Origin: Sphingopyxis witflariensis
GTDB taxonomy: Bacteria > Pseudomonadota > Alphaproteobacteria > Sphingomonadales > Sphingomonadaceae
DNA: 64,000 nucleotides
Assembly (NCBI RefSeq): GCF_002205635.1
Contig: NZ_NISJ01000005.1
Location: forward strand, 62,001-126,000
Reading direction: 5' to 3'
Each line of letters starts with the position of its first letter. Position 1 is the first letter of the stretch. The position numbers were made by a program, and so were the translations under genes. Of this stretch, positions 54,654-63,350 are shown in pieces. The notes beneath the pieces are model-generated. The model made no database searches. It saw only the letters and a program-made list of their open reading frames with translations, and had not been told where the DNA came from.

Positions 54654-55523
54654 ATGCGTATCGTTTTGCTTTTGGGAGTGGCCGTCGGGTCACTGTTGCT
54701 GGCAGGACGCGCGGGAAGCGCCGAGCTTTCAGCGACCGCTGCGCCGCCCCGCGCCACCGCCGCGAATATAGGCGCCAACCCGCATCCGACGTTGGATTAT
54801 GGCACACCCTTATCGACCGATGTCCGCGTCTATACCGGCTATCCCGACCGCGTGCCGAGCGAAGCCGAATATCGCCGCGTCGAAGGTTATGACGCCGAGG
54901 GTCGCTGGACCGGCACCTGGACCGGCACTTATGAAACACCCGACGGCCGCCGCTATGACGGCAGCTATGAAGGCACGGTCGAGCGCCGCGCGGGCACGGA
55001 CTATGCGCCGCCGCCGGCCGCTGGTCCGGTTTATGACGGCGCGACTCGCAGCCGATATGCGTATGACCCGCGCTATGAAGCAGAGATGGAACAACGCTGT
55101 GGCCGGGGGGGCACAGCGGGCGGTGCGGTTGTAGGTGGAGCCGTGGGAGGCTTGGCCGGCAACCGCATCGCTGGACGCGGAAACCGCACCGCGGGAACGC
55201 TGGTCGGTGGCGCGCTGGGCGCGATCGCCGGCGGCGCAATCGGCCATGCATCGGACAAGCAGCGGTGCGACGACTGGTGGGCAAGCCGCAGCGCCGCCTA
55301 TCAGAGCGGTATGTATCAGGGCGGCATGTATCAGGGCGGCTATAGCTACGGCTATTACACCCCGGGAGTCATCGTCATGACGACGACGACCCAGGGCGCC
55401 CCGCTCGTGACCGAAAGGGTCGAGACGAGCACCCGGACCTATTATGAAAATGTTCCGGTGCGCAAACGCTATGCCGCCCGGAAAAAACCGACACCCAAAG
55501 CCAAACCGCGCTGCGCCTGCTGA
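54654..55523 (+). CDS. Glycine-zipper envelope protein
   Basis: A 289-residue exported protein with a signal peptide ([20 protein letters not shown]). The middle holds repeats of aromatic and acidic residues (WTGTWTGTYETPDGRRYDGS), then a glycine-zipper two-helix domain (GGTAGGAVVGGAVGGLAGNR and GTLVGGALGAIAGGAIGHAS), then a QGGMYQGG repeat and a basic tail ending CAC. Glycine-zipper proteins of this type (the 17-kDa antigen-like family) sit in or near the outer membrane. A terminator follows. Confidence 0.85.
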   Translation: MRIVLLLGVAVGSLLLAGRAGSAELSATAAPPRATAANIGANPHPTLDYGTPLSTDVRVYTGYPDRVPSEAEYRRVEGYDAEGRWTGTWTGTYETPDGRRYDGSYEGTVERRAGTDYAPPPAAGPVYDGATRSRYAYDPRYEAEMEQRCGRGGTAGGAVVGGAVGGLAGNRIAGRGNRTAGTLVGGALGAIAGGAIGHASDKQRCDDWWASRSAAYQSGMYQGGMYQGGYSYGYYTPGVIVMTTTTQGAPLVTERVETSTRTYYENVPVRKRYAARKKPTPKAKPRCAC

Positions 55524-55546
55524 ACCCACGGAGTTCCAAGGCCTTT

Positions 55547-55579
55547 GGGCCCGCCGTCCTGCCGGATGGCGGGCCCTTT
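55547..55579 (+). terminator. Hairpin terminator after the glycine-zipper gene
   Basis: GGGCCCGCC (55547-55555), 12-base loop, GGCGGGCCC (55568-55576) then TTT. Nine perfect GC-rich pairs, 24 bases after the stop codon. Confidence 0.75.
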
Positions 55580-55698
55580 GCATTTCAGCGGCTCATCGCG
55601 CGTTCGCAACGGTTCAGCGGCGCGAAAGCATTGCGGGTCTAAGCCTCATGGATTGTGGGCTGGACCGTCCTTTGCCCATTGCGTGGGGAGTATCCTCG

Positions 55699-56238
55699 AT
55701 GCGTCGTTTCACCAGCCTTGCCGCCGCTGCCGCAGTCGTCGTCACATCAGTCGGGTTCAGCGCCACGCCCGCCGAGGCGCGCAGCCGTCACGGCGGTTGG
55801 GGTCATCGCTATAATGACCGGATCAGCGTCGGCGACGTGCTCGGTGGCCTGCTCGTCATCGGCACCATCGCCGCGATCGCCAGCGCCGCGAGCAAGGACA
55901 AGCGCGACCGGCCCGACCGCGACGATCGCTATATCCCGCCCTATCGCGACAATGATGATCGGAATCCTCCCCGCTACGAACCCCGGAATGACAATGATCC
56001 GGGCGCGGAGCCCGGCTCCTATGGCCGTGGTGCCGCCGACGCCCGCGCCGCCGACGCGTGCAGCTGGGCGGTCGAAGGCGAAATGGGCGACGATGCCCAT
56101 GTCGACAGCATCACCGGCACCGATCCCAATAATGGCGGCTGGTACGTCACCGGTACCGCATCAAGGCTCGGCGGCGAAGTGCGCAGCTTTGGCTGCAGCT
56201 ATCGCAATGGCCGCGTCGTCGACGTCAATTTCGGCTGA
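55699..56238 (+). CDS. Small secreted envelope protein, paralogue 1
   Basis: A 179-residue exported protein: signal peptide (LAAAAAVVVTSVGFSATPAEA), a hydrophobic glycine-rich segment (SVGDVLGGLLVIGTIAAIAS), a highly charged Asp/Arg linker (DRPDRDDRYIPPYRDNDDRN), and a C-terminal domain with two Cys (ADACSWAVEG and FGCSYRNGRVVDVNFG). It has the same order of parts as the next gene, and both end in a similar G/YGRVxDVxF strand. Function unknown; likely an outer-membrane-associated small protein. An in-frame upstream extension was rejected. Confidence 0.8.
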   Translation: MRRFTSLAAAAAVVVTSVGFSATPAEARSRHGGWGHRYNDRISVGDVLGGLLVIGTIAAIASAASKDKRDRPDRDDRYIPPYRDNDDRNPPRYEPRNDNDPGAEPGSYGRGAADARAADACSWAVEGEMGDDAHVDSITGTDPNNGGWYVTGTASRLGGEVRSFGCSYRNGRVVDVNFG

Positions 56239-56263
56239 CGCCTCCAACCCTCCCGACATTGGC

Positions 56264-56298
56264 AAAGGCCTTTCGCCAGCGATGGCGGAGGGCCTTTT
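56264..56298 (+). terminator. Hairpin terminator
   Basis: AAAGGCC (56264-56270) pairs with GGCCTTT (56291-56297), with an inner CGCC/GGCG stem, and the downstream arm ends in TTTT. It closes the first paralogue gene. Confidence 0.7.
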
Positions 56299-56434
56299 CC
56301 GTTTATGAACCCCGGCCTAACCAAGGCTGAACCCCAGATAAGCGGCAGGTTCAGCACCGCGTCACGCCATGACCGGTAAAAAGTCTCCAACAGGCAGCAA
56401 TCGACGCCGCCTGCGCTTTTGAGGAGACCGAACC

Positions 56435-56968
56435 ATGGCACTGCTGACCACATCATCTTTCACCAAGGCCGCAATCGGTGCGGCCACCGCCGGCGCGATG
56501 CTGATGAGCGCCACCCCCGCAACGGCGCGCGACCGCCATGACCGCGACGGGATCAGCGCAGGCGAAATCATCGCCGGCGCGGTCGTAATTGGCGGCCTCG
56601 CCGCAATCCTGTCGAGCGGCGACAATGACCGTTATGACCGCAACGATCGCTATAATGATCGCGGCCGCTATGACGACGCGCGCTATGGTTATGGCTATGA
56701 CTATAACCGCTATGGCAATAGCCGCAGCGCGGTCAGCCAGTGCGTCCGCGCGGTCGAACGCGGCAGCAGCCGTTACGGCCGTACCGACGTCACCCAGGTG
56801 ACGAGCATCGACCGCAAGCGCGACGGCTATCGCATCAAGGGCCGCGTCGCCGTCAACGACGGCTATGGCGGGCGCTGGGGCCGCGGCGGCTCTTACGACA
56901 AGGGCAAGTTCAGCTGCGACATCCGTTATGGTCGCGTCCAGGACGTCCGCTTCTCGGGCCTGCGCTAA
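56435..56968 (+). CDS. Small secreted envelope protein, paralogue 2
   Basis: A 177-residue exported protein: signal peptide (IGAATAGAMLMSATPATA), hydrophobic segment (GEIIAGAVVIGGLAAILSSG), an Asp/Arg/Tyr-rich repeat-like linker (NDRYDRNDRYNDRGRYDD), and a C-terminal domain with two Cys (VSQCVRAVE and KFSCDIRYGRVQDVRFSG). The layout matches the preceding gene, implying an old tandem duplication. The role is unknown. Confidence 0.82.
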   Translation: MALLTTSSFTKAAIGAATAGAMLMSATPATARDRHDRDGISAGEIIAGAVVIGGLAAILSSGDNDRYDRNDRYNDRGRYDDARYGYGYDYNRYGNSRSAVSQCVRAVERGSSRYGRTDVTQVTSIDRKRDGYRIKGRVAVNDGYGGRWGRGGSYDKGKFSCDIRYGRVQDVRFSGLR

Positions 56969-56996
56969 ACCGCTGACGCTCTGAAGCAAACAACCT

Positions 56997-57029
56997 CGGC
57001 CCGCCCGTGTTCCGGCACGCGGCGGGCCG
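56997..57029 (+). terminator. Hairpin after paralogue 2
   Basis: CGGCCCGCC (56997-57005) and GGCGGGCCG (57021-57029) form a 9-bp perfect stem with a 15-base loop, 29 bases after the stop. There is no T run, so strength is uncertain. Confidence 0.6.
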
Positions 57030-57064
57030 CTTGCATCGGCATCGGGCGAACGCCATGATGCGGC

Positions 57065-58381
57065 ATGATCAAGCACAGCCTGCTCGCCGCCCTTTTGCTC
57101 GCCGCCCCCGTTGCGGTGCAGGCAAAGGATGATCCCACCGCCGACCCCGCGCGGCTGAAGACGTCGGTCGAGAAACTTGTCTCCTTCGGCACCCGCCACA
57201 CTTTGTCCTCGGCCACCGATCCCAAACGCGGCATCGGTGCCGCGCGCAATTGGGGCGCCGCCGAATTCGAACGAATCGCGAAGGATTGCGGCGGCTGCCT
57301 GACCATTTCGCGGATCAGCGACCGCTTCGAAGGGCCGCGCGCGCCCAGCGGAGTGATCGTCGAAAATGTGCTGGCGATCCAGAAAGGCACCGGCGATCCC
57401 GCGCATGTCATCATGATCGCCGGCCATATCGACAGCCGCGTCACCGATCCGATGGATTTCACCAGCGATGCCCCCGGCGCCAATGATGACGGATCGGGCA
57501 CCGCGCTGGTGTTGGAGGCGGCGCGCCTCCTGTCGAAGCAGAAGCACCGCGCAACGATCGTCTATGCGCTGCTCTCGGGCGAGGAACAGGGATTGTGGGG
57601 CGGCAAGCTGCTCGCCAAACATGCCAAGGAGCAGAGTTGGCAGGTCGCGGCGATGCTCAACAACGATATCGTCGGCGGCACCCACGGCACCGACGGCACG
57701 ATCGTGGCCAATCGCGTGCGTGTGTTCAGCGAAGGCATCCGCGCGTCGGAAGATCTCGCGGCGCAGCTCGCCCGCCGCGGCATCGGCGGCGAGGATGACG
57801 GCCCGTCGCGCGCGCTGGCCAAGGCGGCACTACGCGCCGCCGAACGCACCCCGGCAATCGGACTGGAAATACTCGCGGTGCGCCGCCCCGACCGCTTCCG
57901 CCGCGGCGGCGATCATCTGCCCTCGCTCGAACTCGGCTATCCGGCGATTCGCTTCACCGTCGGGATCGAGGATTATGATCATCAGCATCAGGATTTACGC
58001 ACCGAGAATGGCCGCAAATATGGCGACACGATCGACGAGATGGACTTCCCCTATCTGGCGCGGGTAACCGCACTCAACGTCGCCTTGGCACGCGAACTCG
58101 CCGATGCACCGCCCGCCCCCGCCAGCGTCAGCATCGACGGTGCAGTCAGTTCGAACACGACGATAAGCTGGTCTCCGGTGAAGGATGCCGCCGCCTATCG
58201 CATCCACTGGCGCCGGGCCGATCGCCCCGACTGGACCGACAGCCGGGTGGTGCAGGCCGGCGGCGCGACCGAACTGATGCTGCCCGGCGTGATCGTCGAC
58301 GATCATTTCTTCGGCGTGTCGGCGGTATCGGCGGACGGCGCCGAAAGCATCGTCACCTTTGGCGGGCTGCCCGCAAAATAA
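57065..58381 (+). CDS. Secreted M28-family zinc aminopeptidase
   Basis: A 438-residue peptidase with a signal peptide (LLAALLLAAPVAVQA). The zinc site appears as IAGHIDSRV and APGANDDGSGTALVLEAARLL, with the catalytic pair in LLSGEEQGLWG; MLNNDIVGG gives another ligand. The last 90 residues form a fibronectin type III-like domain (SVSIDGAVSSNTTISWSPVK). It would remove N-terminal residues from peptides in the periplasm or outside the cell. Confidence 0.92.
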   Translation: MIKHSLLAALLLAAPVAVQAKDDPTADPARLKTSVEKLVSFGTRHTLSSATDPKRGIGAARNWGAAEFERIAKDCGGCLTISRISDRFEGPRAPSGVIVENVLAIQKGTGDPAHVIMIAGHIDSRVTDPMDFTSDAPGANDDGSGTALVLEAARLLSKQKHRATIVYALLSGEEQGLWGGKLLAKHAKEQSWQVAAMLNNDIVGGTHGTDGTIVANRVRVFSEGIRASEDLAAQLARRGIGGEDDGPSRALAKAALRAAERTPAIGLEILAVRRPDRFRRGGDHLPSLELGYPAIRFTVGIEDYDHQHQDLRTENGRKYGDTIDEMDFPYLARVTALNVALARELADAPPAPASVSIDGAVSSNTTISWSPVKDAAAYRIHWRRADRPDWTDSRVVQAGGATELMLPGVIVDDHFFGVSAVSADGAESIVTFGGLPAK

Positions 58382-58487
58382 TAACAAACACGATATACCA
58401 AAATTTACCTTCCCCGTTTATGACTGGATGGGGACCATCATTACCGTCTGGCGTGGGGCACAGACGGGCAGAACCGGGTCGCGTCCA

Positions 58488-58922
58488 ATGTCGCATAATG
58501 GGGCGGATACAGCCTCTAAGGCCGCATCAGAAAAGCGCCAGCCGCGTCAGTCGCGTCTGGTGAAGGCAGCGTTCGGCTGCGAACGGTTCGGCCGTTTCGA
58601 TATCACCATCCGCAATGTGTCGGAAACCGGCGTCGGCGGACAGGCGCCGCACGCGCTGCTGATCGGCGAACGGGTGACGGTCTATCTTCCCGGCCATGCC
58701 CCGATGATGGGAACGGTACGCTGGGTCGTCGATCGGCGTTTCGGTGTCGAGACCGACGTGAAAATTGAACCCGGCCGTCTGCGCACCGCCAGTGGCGAAC
58801 AGCTCGTCGCCGCCGACAGCAGCCTCGAATTCCAGCTCTTCAACCCGCCCAAGGCGACCACCTGGCGCCCGGGACTAACCATCGCGACCAACGTCCCCGG
58901 CCATTTCGGCCGCAAGAGGTAG
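58488..58922 (+). CDS. PilZ-domain protein
   Basis: A 144-residue cytoplasmic protein. The stretch QSRLVKAAFGCERFGRFDITIRNVSETGVGGQA contains parts of a PilZ fold: the NVSETGVGG corresponds to the (D/N)xSxxG motif, but the RxxxR motif upstream is weak, so c-di-GMP binding is not assured. VTVYLPGHAPMMGTVRWV is the following barrel. The start is uncertain; an ATG at 58428 would add 20 residues without a better ribosome site. Confidence 0.75.
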   Translation: MSHNGADTASKAASEKRQPRQSRLVKAAFGCERFGRFDITIRNVSETGVGGQAPHALLIGERVTVYLPGHAPMMGTVRWVVDRRFGVETDVKIEPGRLRTASGEQLVAADSSLEFQLFNPPKATTWRPGLTIATNVPGHFGRKR

Positions 58923-59025
58923 GGCGCGAATCGGGCGTGACCGGGGTGCCCAATGTTCCGGCCAGCCGGAGCTCTATCGGCAAACAAGTCGGCAATGGGG
59001 GCCGCCACAGCCCCTCACCAAATCT

Positions 59026-59132
59026 CGTCACCCCGGACTTGATCCGGGGTCCATGGCAGCCTTCGCTTTCTGGATCCCGGATCAAGTCCGGGATGACGAA
59101 GAGGGAATGTCTGAATTGGGGTGGGAAGCGGT
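59026..59132. repeat. Composite palindromic repeat, second copy
   Basis: Arms CGTCACCCCGGACTTGATCC (from 59026) and GGATCAAGTCCGGGATGACG (to 59098) face each other; the joining segment GAAGAGGGAATGTC and tail TTGGGGTGGGAAGCGG follow. The order matches the copy at 47936-48032. Confidence 0.75.
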
Positions 59133-59142
59133 CAGCCGAAGC

Positions 59143-59862
59143 TCAGGCCCGCCAGCTCGCCAAGCGCCTCAAAACGTAAGCAGCAATACGGCTTGCAGTG
59201 CCGACATTCTCTTGGCGCAGAGTGAAGTCGAACACCAGGCCCTTATCGCTGATGGTGAAGCTACAATCGAACCTCTCATGCCCCTTGACGTCTGGCGAAC
59301 CTTGGCACGATGGAACTCGCCAGTTGGGCGGCAGGCTTTCAACCCCATCGCGGGGAACGAGGTAGAAAAGTGAACCGCCCTCTCCCGGCGTCCCTTCCTC
59401 GCCGACTAGCCAATACACCCTATCCCACCCGGTCGTGGGGTCACGCTGTCGAAGTCCGTCTTTGGCGAGTTCCTGTCGAACCTTCGTAATGTCGCTGCTC
59501 CGGTCGGCAGGAAACTCGCGCGCTTCCTTTCCGCCAAGCACTTGGACCACCATGTCGGCTTCAACATCGCTCGAATAGCCGTGAAACATGCGTTTGTAGC
59601 CCTGCACACCGCCGCGAAGTTCAGAGGCCGGAAGCAAGAGCCACACGGACTCATCGGGCTCCTTATCTAGCCCTTTTACGCTTGCGAGCCACGGCACTCT
59701 GAAGTTGCGCATGAACTCGTATTTGTGGGGAACAGCGTAGGTAGCGTCATTCAGTTGGTAGCGCGTAGAGCCGAGATAGGATTCAGCAATAGCTGCCGCG
59801 CCGATGCATGCGATTGCGAGGACGGTGATGTGGGCGCGTTTCACGCTTGCATGGTTTCCCAT
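59143..59862 (-). CDS. Hypothetical membrane-anchored protein
   Basis: A 239-residue protein with an N-terminal hydrophobic segment (HITVLAIACIGAAAIAESYLG) acting as a signal or anchor, and a periplasmic domain with two Cys (VPSCQGS and RFDCSFTI). Ile/Val/Trp-rich strands (ESVWLLLPASEL, DRVYWLVGEEG) alternate with charged stretches. I do not recognise the family. GC content is lower than the neighbours. It follows a palindromic repeat at its 3' end. The start at 59862 is tentative. Confidence 0.65.
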   Translation of the reverse strand: MGNHASVKRAHITVLAIACIGAAAIAESYLGSTRYQLNDATYAVPHKYEFMRNFRVPWLASVKGLDKEPDESVWLLLPASELRGGVQGYKRMFHGYSSDVEADMVVQVLGGKEAREFPADRSSDITKVRQELAKDGLRQRDPTTGWDRVYWLVGEEGTPGEGGSLFYLVPRDGVESLPPNWRVPSCQGSPDVKGHERFDCSFTISDKGLVFDFTLRQENVGTASRIAAYVLRRLASWRA

Positions 59863-59991
59863 TTGTCGGAGGTCCGCAAGTGGTCGTTTGCTGCCTCCTC
59901 TTGCCCTCCAGCGAAAGCCAGCCCCACAAACAGAAACCGGCGCGGATTGCTCCGCGCCGACCATCCGACAGGATAGTGGAAAAATGCGGCG

Positions 59992-60699
59992 TCAGGCGAC
60001 GCGGCGCACCTCATTGCCTTCGTCGTCGATGTCGCGCAGCACATAACCGCGGCCCCAGACGGTCTCGATATAATTTTCGCCTTCGCAAGCGAGCGCCAGT
60101 TTCTTGCGCAGCTTGCAGATGAAGACGTCGATGATCTTGAGTTCGGGTTCGTCCATCCCGCCATAAAGATGGTTCAGGAACATTTCCTTGGTCAGCGTCG
60201 TGCCCTTGCGCAGGCTCAGAAGCTCGAGCATCTGATATTCCTTGCCGGTCAGATGCACGCGCGTCGTATCGACCTCGACCGTCTTGGTATCGAGATTGAC
60301 CGCGAGCTTGCCCGTCTTGATGACGCTCTGGCTATGCCCCTTCGAACGGCGGACGACCGCATGAATGCGGGCGATCAGCTCGTCGCGGTGAAAGGGCTTG
60401 GTGACATAATCGTCGGCGCCAAAACCGAACGAGCGCACCTTCGAATCCATTTCCGAAACGCCTGACAGGATCAGCACCGGCGTCTGCACCTTGGCGGTAC
60501 GCAGCTTTTTCAGCACATCATAGCCGTGCATGTCGGGCAGGTTCAGGTCGAGCAGGATGATATCGTAATCATAGAGCTTGCCCAGGTCCAACCCCTCTTC
60601 CCCGAGATCGGTGGAATAGACGTTGAAACCTTCGGTCGTGAGCATCGTGTCGATCGCTTTTGCGGTCGTCGGCTCGTCCTCGATCAGCAGTACACGCAT
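59992..60699 (-). CDS. ctrA: Cell-cycle response regulator CtrA
   Basis: CtrA is the alphaproteobacterial master regulator of cell cycle, motility and development. The 235-residue protein has a receiver domain with phospho-acceptor Asp51 in [16 protein letters not shown] and a C-terminal winged-helix OmpR domain ([20 protein letters not shown], then [10 protein letters not shown] and VWGRGYVL). The start at 60699 follows an AAGGGGCGCCC site and gives the invariant MRVLLIEDE start. Upstream lies a perfect CtrA box and two GANTC sites, suggesting auto-control and CcrM methylation control. Confidence 0.97.
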   Translation of the reverse strand: MRVLLIEDEPTTAKAIDTMLTTEGFNVYSTDLGEEGLDLGKLYDYDIILLDLNLPDMHGYDVLKKLRTAKVQTPVLILSGVSEMDSKVRSFGFGADDYVTKPFHRDELIARIHAVVRRSKGHSQSVIKTGKLAVNLDTKTVEVDTTRVHLTGKEYQMLELLSLRKGTTLTKEMFLNHLYGGMDEPELKIIDVFICKLRKKLALACEGENYIETVWGRGYVLRDIDDEGNEVRRVA

Positions 60700-60827
60700 T
60701 GGGCGCCCCTTGATTGTTCCCACGATAGCCCTGCAGTTCGTCCGCGTGACCGTCATGTGATGCCACCGACCGACCCCTGTTGCGGGACTGCCGGAACATT
60801 AACCACGAAACTAATGAAGGGAAAAGG

Positions 60828-60842
60828 TTAATTTTGATTTAA
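60828..60842. promoter_or_regulatory. CtrA box upstream of ctrA
   Basis: TTAA-TTTTGAT-TTAA is an exact match to the CtrA consensus TTAA-N7-TTAA. It is 129 bases upstream of the ctrA start, consistent with autoregulation. Confidence 0.75.
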
Positions 60843-60848
60843 CCGTGG

Positions 60849-60862
60849 GATTCCCGCGAGTC
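60849..60862. promoter_or_regulatory. Two GANTC (CcrM) methylation sites near the CtrA box
   Basis: GATTC at 60849-60853 and GAGTC at 60858-60862 lie seven bases beyond the CtrA box. In Caulobacter, GANTC methylation state controls a ctrA promoter; the same logic is plausible here. Confidence 0.55.
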
Positions 60863-60908
60863 GCGACCAATCTGCAACAGTATTTCACAGCCGGTGGAGC
60901 GCCAGATA

Positions 60909-61820
60909 TTACTGGTGCGCGCCTGCGCATGATCGTTTCAGCACATCGACCAGATGGTCCGACAGCGCCCGCACACGCGCCGGGCGCAACCGCGACGGCG
61001 GCGACAAAAGGTGCAGATGCGCCTGCGGCCGCGACCAGTCGGTCAGGATCGGCACGACCGCCCCCGACGCCAGTTCGGCGGCGGCGATGAAGTCCGGCAG
61101 CACCGCGATCCCGCCACCCGCAGCGACCAGCGGCACCGCAATATCGCCATTATTGGCGAACAACGGCCCCGTCGGCAGCACCGTCACTTCCTCACCCTGG
61201 CGATGAAAATGCAGCGGCATCGCGCGCTGGCGGTGGCCATATCCGATCAGCCGGTGGTCCGCGAGTTCGAGCGGATGTTTCGGCACCCCATGTTTTTCCA
61301 GATAGGCCGGACTCGCGATCACCGACGAGGCGACGGGCGCGATCGTCCGCGCGAGCAGGCTGGAATCGGCGAGCGGCGCGATGCGCAGCGTCAGGTCGAT
61401 TCCTTCGGCGACCGGATCGTTCCGCGCATCGCTCAGCAGAACCTCGATCTCGACCGCGGGGTGCTGCGCCAGAAAGGCCGCGAGCGGCGGGCCCAGCACC
61501 TTGATCCCGAAACTCATTGGCGCGGCGAGGCGGATCGGTCCCGCGAGGTCGAGCCGATCGCCACGCGCCGCTTCGGTCGCCGCGGTCGCCGCCGCGACCA
61601 TCGCGCGCGCTTCGCCCAGCAGGCCTACGCCCGCGGTCGATACCGTCACGACCCGCGAACTTCTGTGGAGCAAGGTGATACCCAGCGACGCCTCAAGCCG
61701 CGTCACCGCTTTCGACACACTCGCCTTCGACAGGCCGAGCGCGGCGGCGGCGGCGGTGAAGCTGCCGCCATCGGCGACCGCGACGAAACAGGCCCAGCCT
61801 TCATAATCGGGAAGCGCCAT
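60909..61820 (-). CDS. LysR-family transcriptional regulator
   Basis: A 303-residue regulator. The N-terminal helix-turn-helix is GSFTAAAAALGLSKASVSKA with VTRLEASLGITLLHRSSR; the rest is the two-lobed effector domain. It belongs by sequence feel to the CrgA/YhaJ-like group, often found next to pirin genes. The start at 61820 has a GAGGTG site. It is transcribed divergently from pirin-wrbA-dioxygenase, and a perfect ATGGAAA-N7-TTTCCAT repeat lies between them. Confidence 0.93.
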   Translation of the reverse strand: MALPDYEGWACFVAVADGGSFTAAAAALGLSKASVSKAVTRLEASLGITLLHRSSRVVTVSTAGVGLLGEARAMVAAATAATEAARGDRLDLAGPIRLAAPMSFGIKVLGPPLAAFLAQHPAVEIEVLLSDARNDPVAEGIDLTLRIAPLADSSLLARTIAPVASSVIASPAYLEKHGVPKHPLELADHRLIGYGHRQRAMPLHFHRQGEEVTVLPTGPLFANNGDIAVPLVAAGGGIAVLPDFIAAAELASGAVVPILTDWSRPQAHLHLLSPPSRLRPARVRALSDHLVDVLKRSCAGAHQ

Positions 61821-61834
61821 AAAACACCTCATAA

Positions 61835-61855
61835 ATGGAAACGATGATTTTCCAT
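61835..61855. promoter_or_regulatory. LysR-type operator in the LysR-pirin intergenic region
   Basis: ATGGAAA-CGATGAT-TTTCCAT is a perfect 7-bp inverted repeat with a 7-base spacer, containing the T-N11-A pattern of LysR regulators. It lies 15 bases upstream of the lysR start and 100 upstream of pirin, a position suited to controlling both. Confidence 0.65.
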
Positions 61856-61955
61856 CTACGCTATTTTAGAAACGATCCCAATCGCTATCTTGGCATCAAC
61901 AAGACGGCGCCGCCGGGCATGATGCCAGTGAGCGGGCCGATGGAAAGGAACGGCC

Positions 61956-62651
61956 ATGATCGACATTCGCAAATTCGAAACGCTGGGCCATGCCAATCAC
62001 GGCTGGCTCGATGCCCGTCACCATTTCTCCTTCGCCAACTATTATGACGAAGGCCGTATGGGTTGGGGGGCGCTGCGTGTCTGGAACGACGATGCCATCG
62101 CGGCGCAGGCGGGCTTCCCCCCGCACCCGCACCGCGACATGGAAATCATCACCTATGTCCGCACCGGCGCGATCACCCATCGCGACTCGATGGGCAACAC
62201 CGGCCGCACCGCAGCGGGCGACGTTCAGGTGATGAGCGCCGGCAGCGGCGTGACCCACAGCGAGTTTAACCTCGAGGATGAGGAAACGACGCTGTTCCAG
62301 ATCTGGATCATGCCCGACCGAGACGGCGGCAATCCAGGCTGGGGCGCGCGCCAGTTTCCCCAGGCCGATCGTTCGGGCCAGTTTGTGACGCTGGCCAGCG
62401 GGATCGAGGGCGACGACGCTTTGCCGATCCGCGCCGACGCCCGCGTTGCCGCGGCAACGGTGAACGCCGGGGACAGCGTCAGCTATGAGCTTGGCGCCGG
62501 TCGCCACGCCTATCTGGTCGCCGCCAAAGGCCGCATCCGCGTCAATGGCGTGGAAGCCGATCCGCGCGACGGCATCGCACTCCGCGATGTCGGCACAATC
62601 GAGGTCGAAGCAATCGACGACGCCGAACTGGTGCTGGTCGACAGCCTCTAA
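61956..62651 (+). CDS. Pirin family protein
   Basis: A 231-residue bicupin. The N-terminal cupin has the pirin metal ligands in [16 protein letters not shown] and SGVTHSEFN with a Glu-containing ENLED-like EFNLEDE; the C-terminal half is a second, less conserved barrel. Some bacterial pirins oxidise quercetin; many have redox or unknown roles. It opens an operon with wrbA and a ring-opening dioxygenase, which points to aromatic or quinone stress. Confidence 0.94.
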   Translation: MIDIRKFETLGHANHGWLDARHHFSFANYYDEGRMGWGALRVWNDDAIAAQAGFPPHPHRDMEIITYVRTGAITHRDSMGNTGRTAAGDVQVMSAGSGVTHSEFNLEDEETTLFQIWIMPDRDGGNPGWGARQFPQADRSGQFVTLASGIEGDDALPIRADARVAAATVNAGDSVSYELGAGRHAYLVAAKGRIRVNGVEADPRDGIALRDVGTIEVEAIDDAELVLVDSL

Positions 62652-62743
62652 CGAGCCTCCCCCCGGGCCGCCGCCTGCCTCCCCCTCCCTTGCGGCGGCG
62701 GCCCACCCCCATTTTGATGACAAAGACTGAAAGGACAAAGACA

Positions 62744-63346
62744 ATGGCAAAAATTCTCGTGCTCTATTATTCCTCCTACGGCCATATCGAGCAGATGGCC
62801 GATGCCGTCGCCGAAGGCGCGCGCGCGGCGGGCGCCGATGTCGATATCCGCCGCGTCGCCGAAACCGCGCCCGCTGCGGTCGTTCAGGCCGCAGGTTTCA
62901 AAACCGATACCGCGCATCCGCTGCTCAGCGATCCCAATGAACTGGCGAACTATGATGCAATCATCGTCGGCACCCCGACGCGATTTGGCCGCATGTCGAG
63001 CCAGATGGCGAGCTTCTGGGACACCGCCGGTGGCGTTTGGGCGCAGGGCAAACTGAACGGCAAGGTCGGCGCAGCCTTCACCTCGTCGGCGTCGCAGCAT
63101 GGCGGCCAGGAAACCACCTTGTTCAGCATCATCACCAACCTGCTGCACTTCGGCATGACGATCGTCGGGCTCGATTATGGCTATGCAGGCCAGATGGGCG
63201 TCGATGAAGTCAAGGGCGGCGCACCCTATGGCGCAACGACGTTGGCCGATGGCGATGGATCGCGGCAGCCGAGCGAAGCCGATCTCGGCGGGGCCCGCTA
63301 TCTGGGCGAACGCGTCGCCCGGACCGCGACCAAGCTGATCGCCTGA
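62744..63346 (+). CDS. wrbA: NAD(P)H:quinone oxidoreductase WrbA
   Basis: A 200-residue FMN-binding flavodoxin-like enzyme that reduces quinones by two electrons, avoiding semiquinones. Motifs: [21 protein letters not shown] for the FMN phosphate, [19 protein letters not shown], and [16 protein letters not shown]. The ATG at 62744 has an AAAGGA site seven bases upstream. It lies between pirin and a dioxygenase gene. Confidence 0.97.
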   Translation: MAKILVLYYSSYGHIEQMADAVAEGARAAGADVDIRRVAETAPAAVVQAAGFKTDTAHPLLSDPNELANYDAIIVGTPTRFGRMSSQMASFWDTAGGVWAQGKLNGKVGAAFTSSASQHGGQETTLFSIITNLLHFGMTIVGLDYGYAGQMGVDEVKGGAPYGATTLADGDGSRQPSEADLGGARYLGERVARTATKLIA

Positions 63347-63350
63347 TCCG

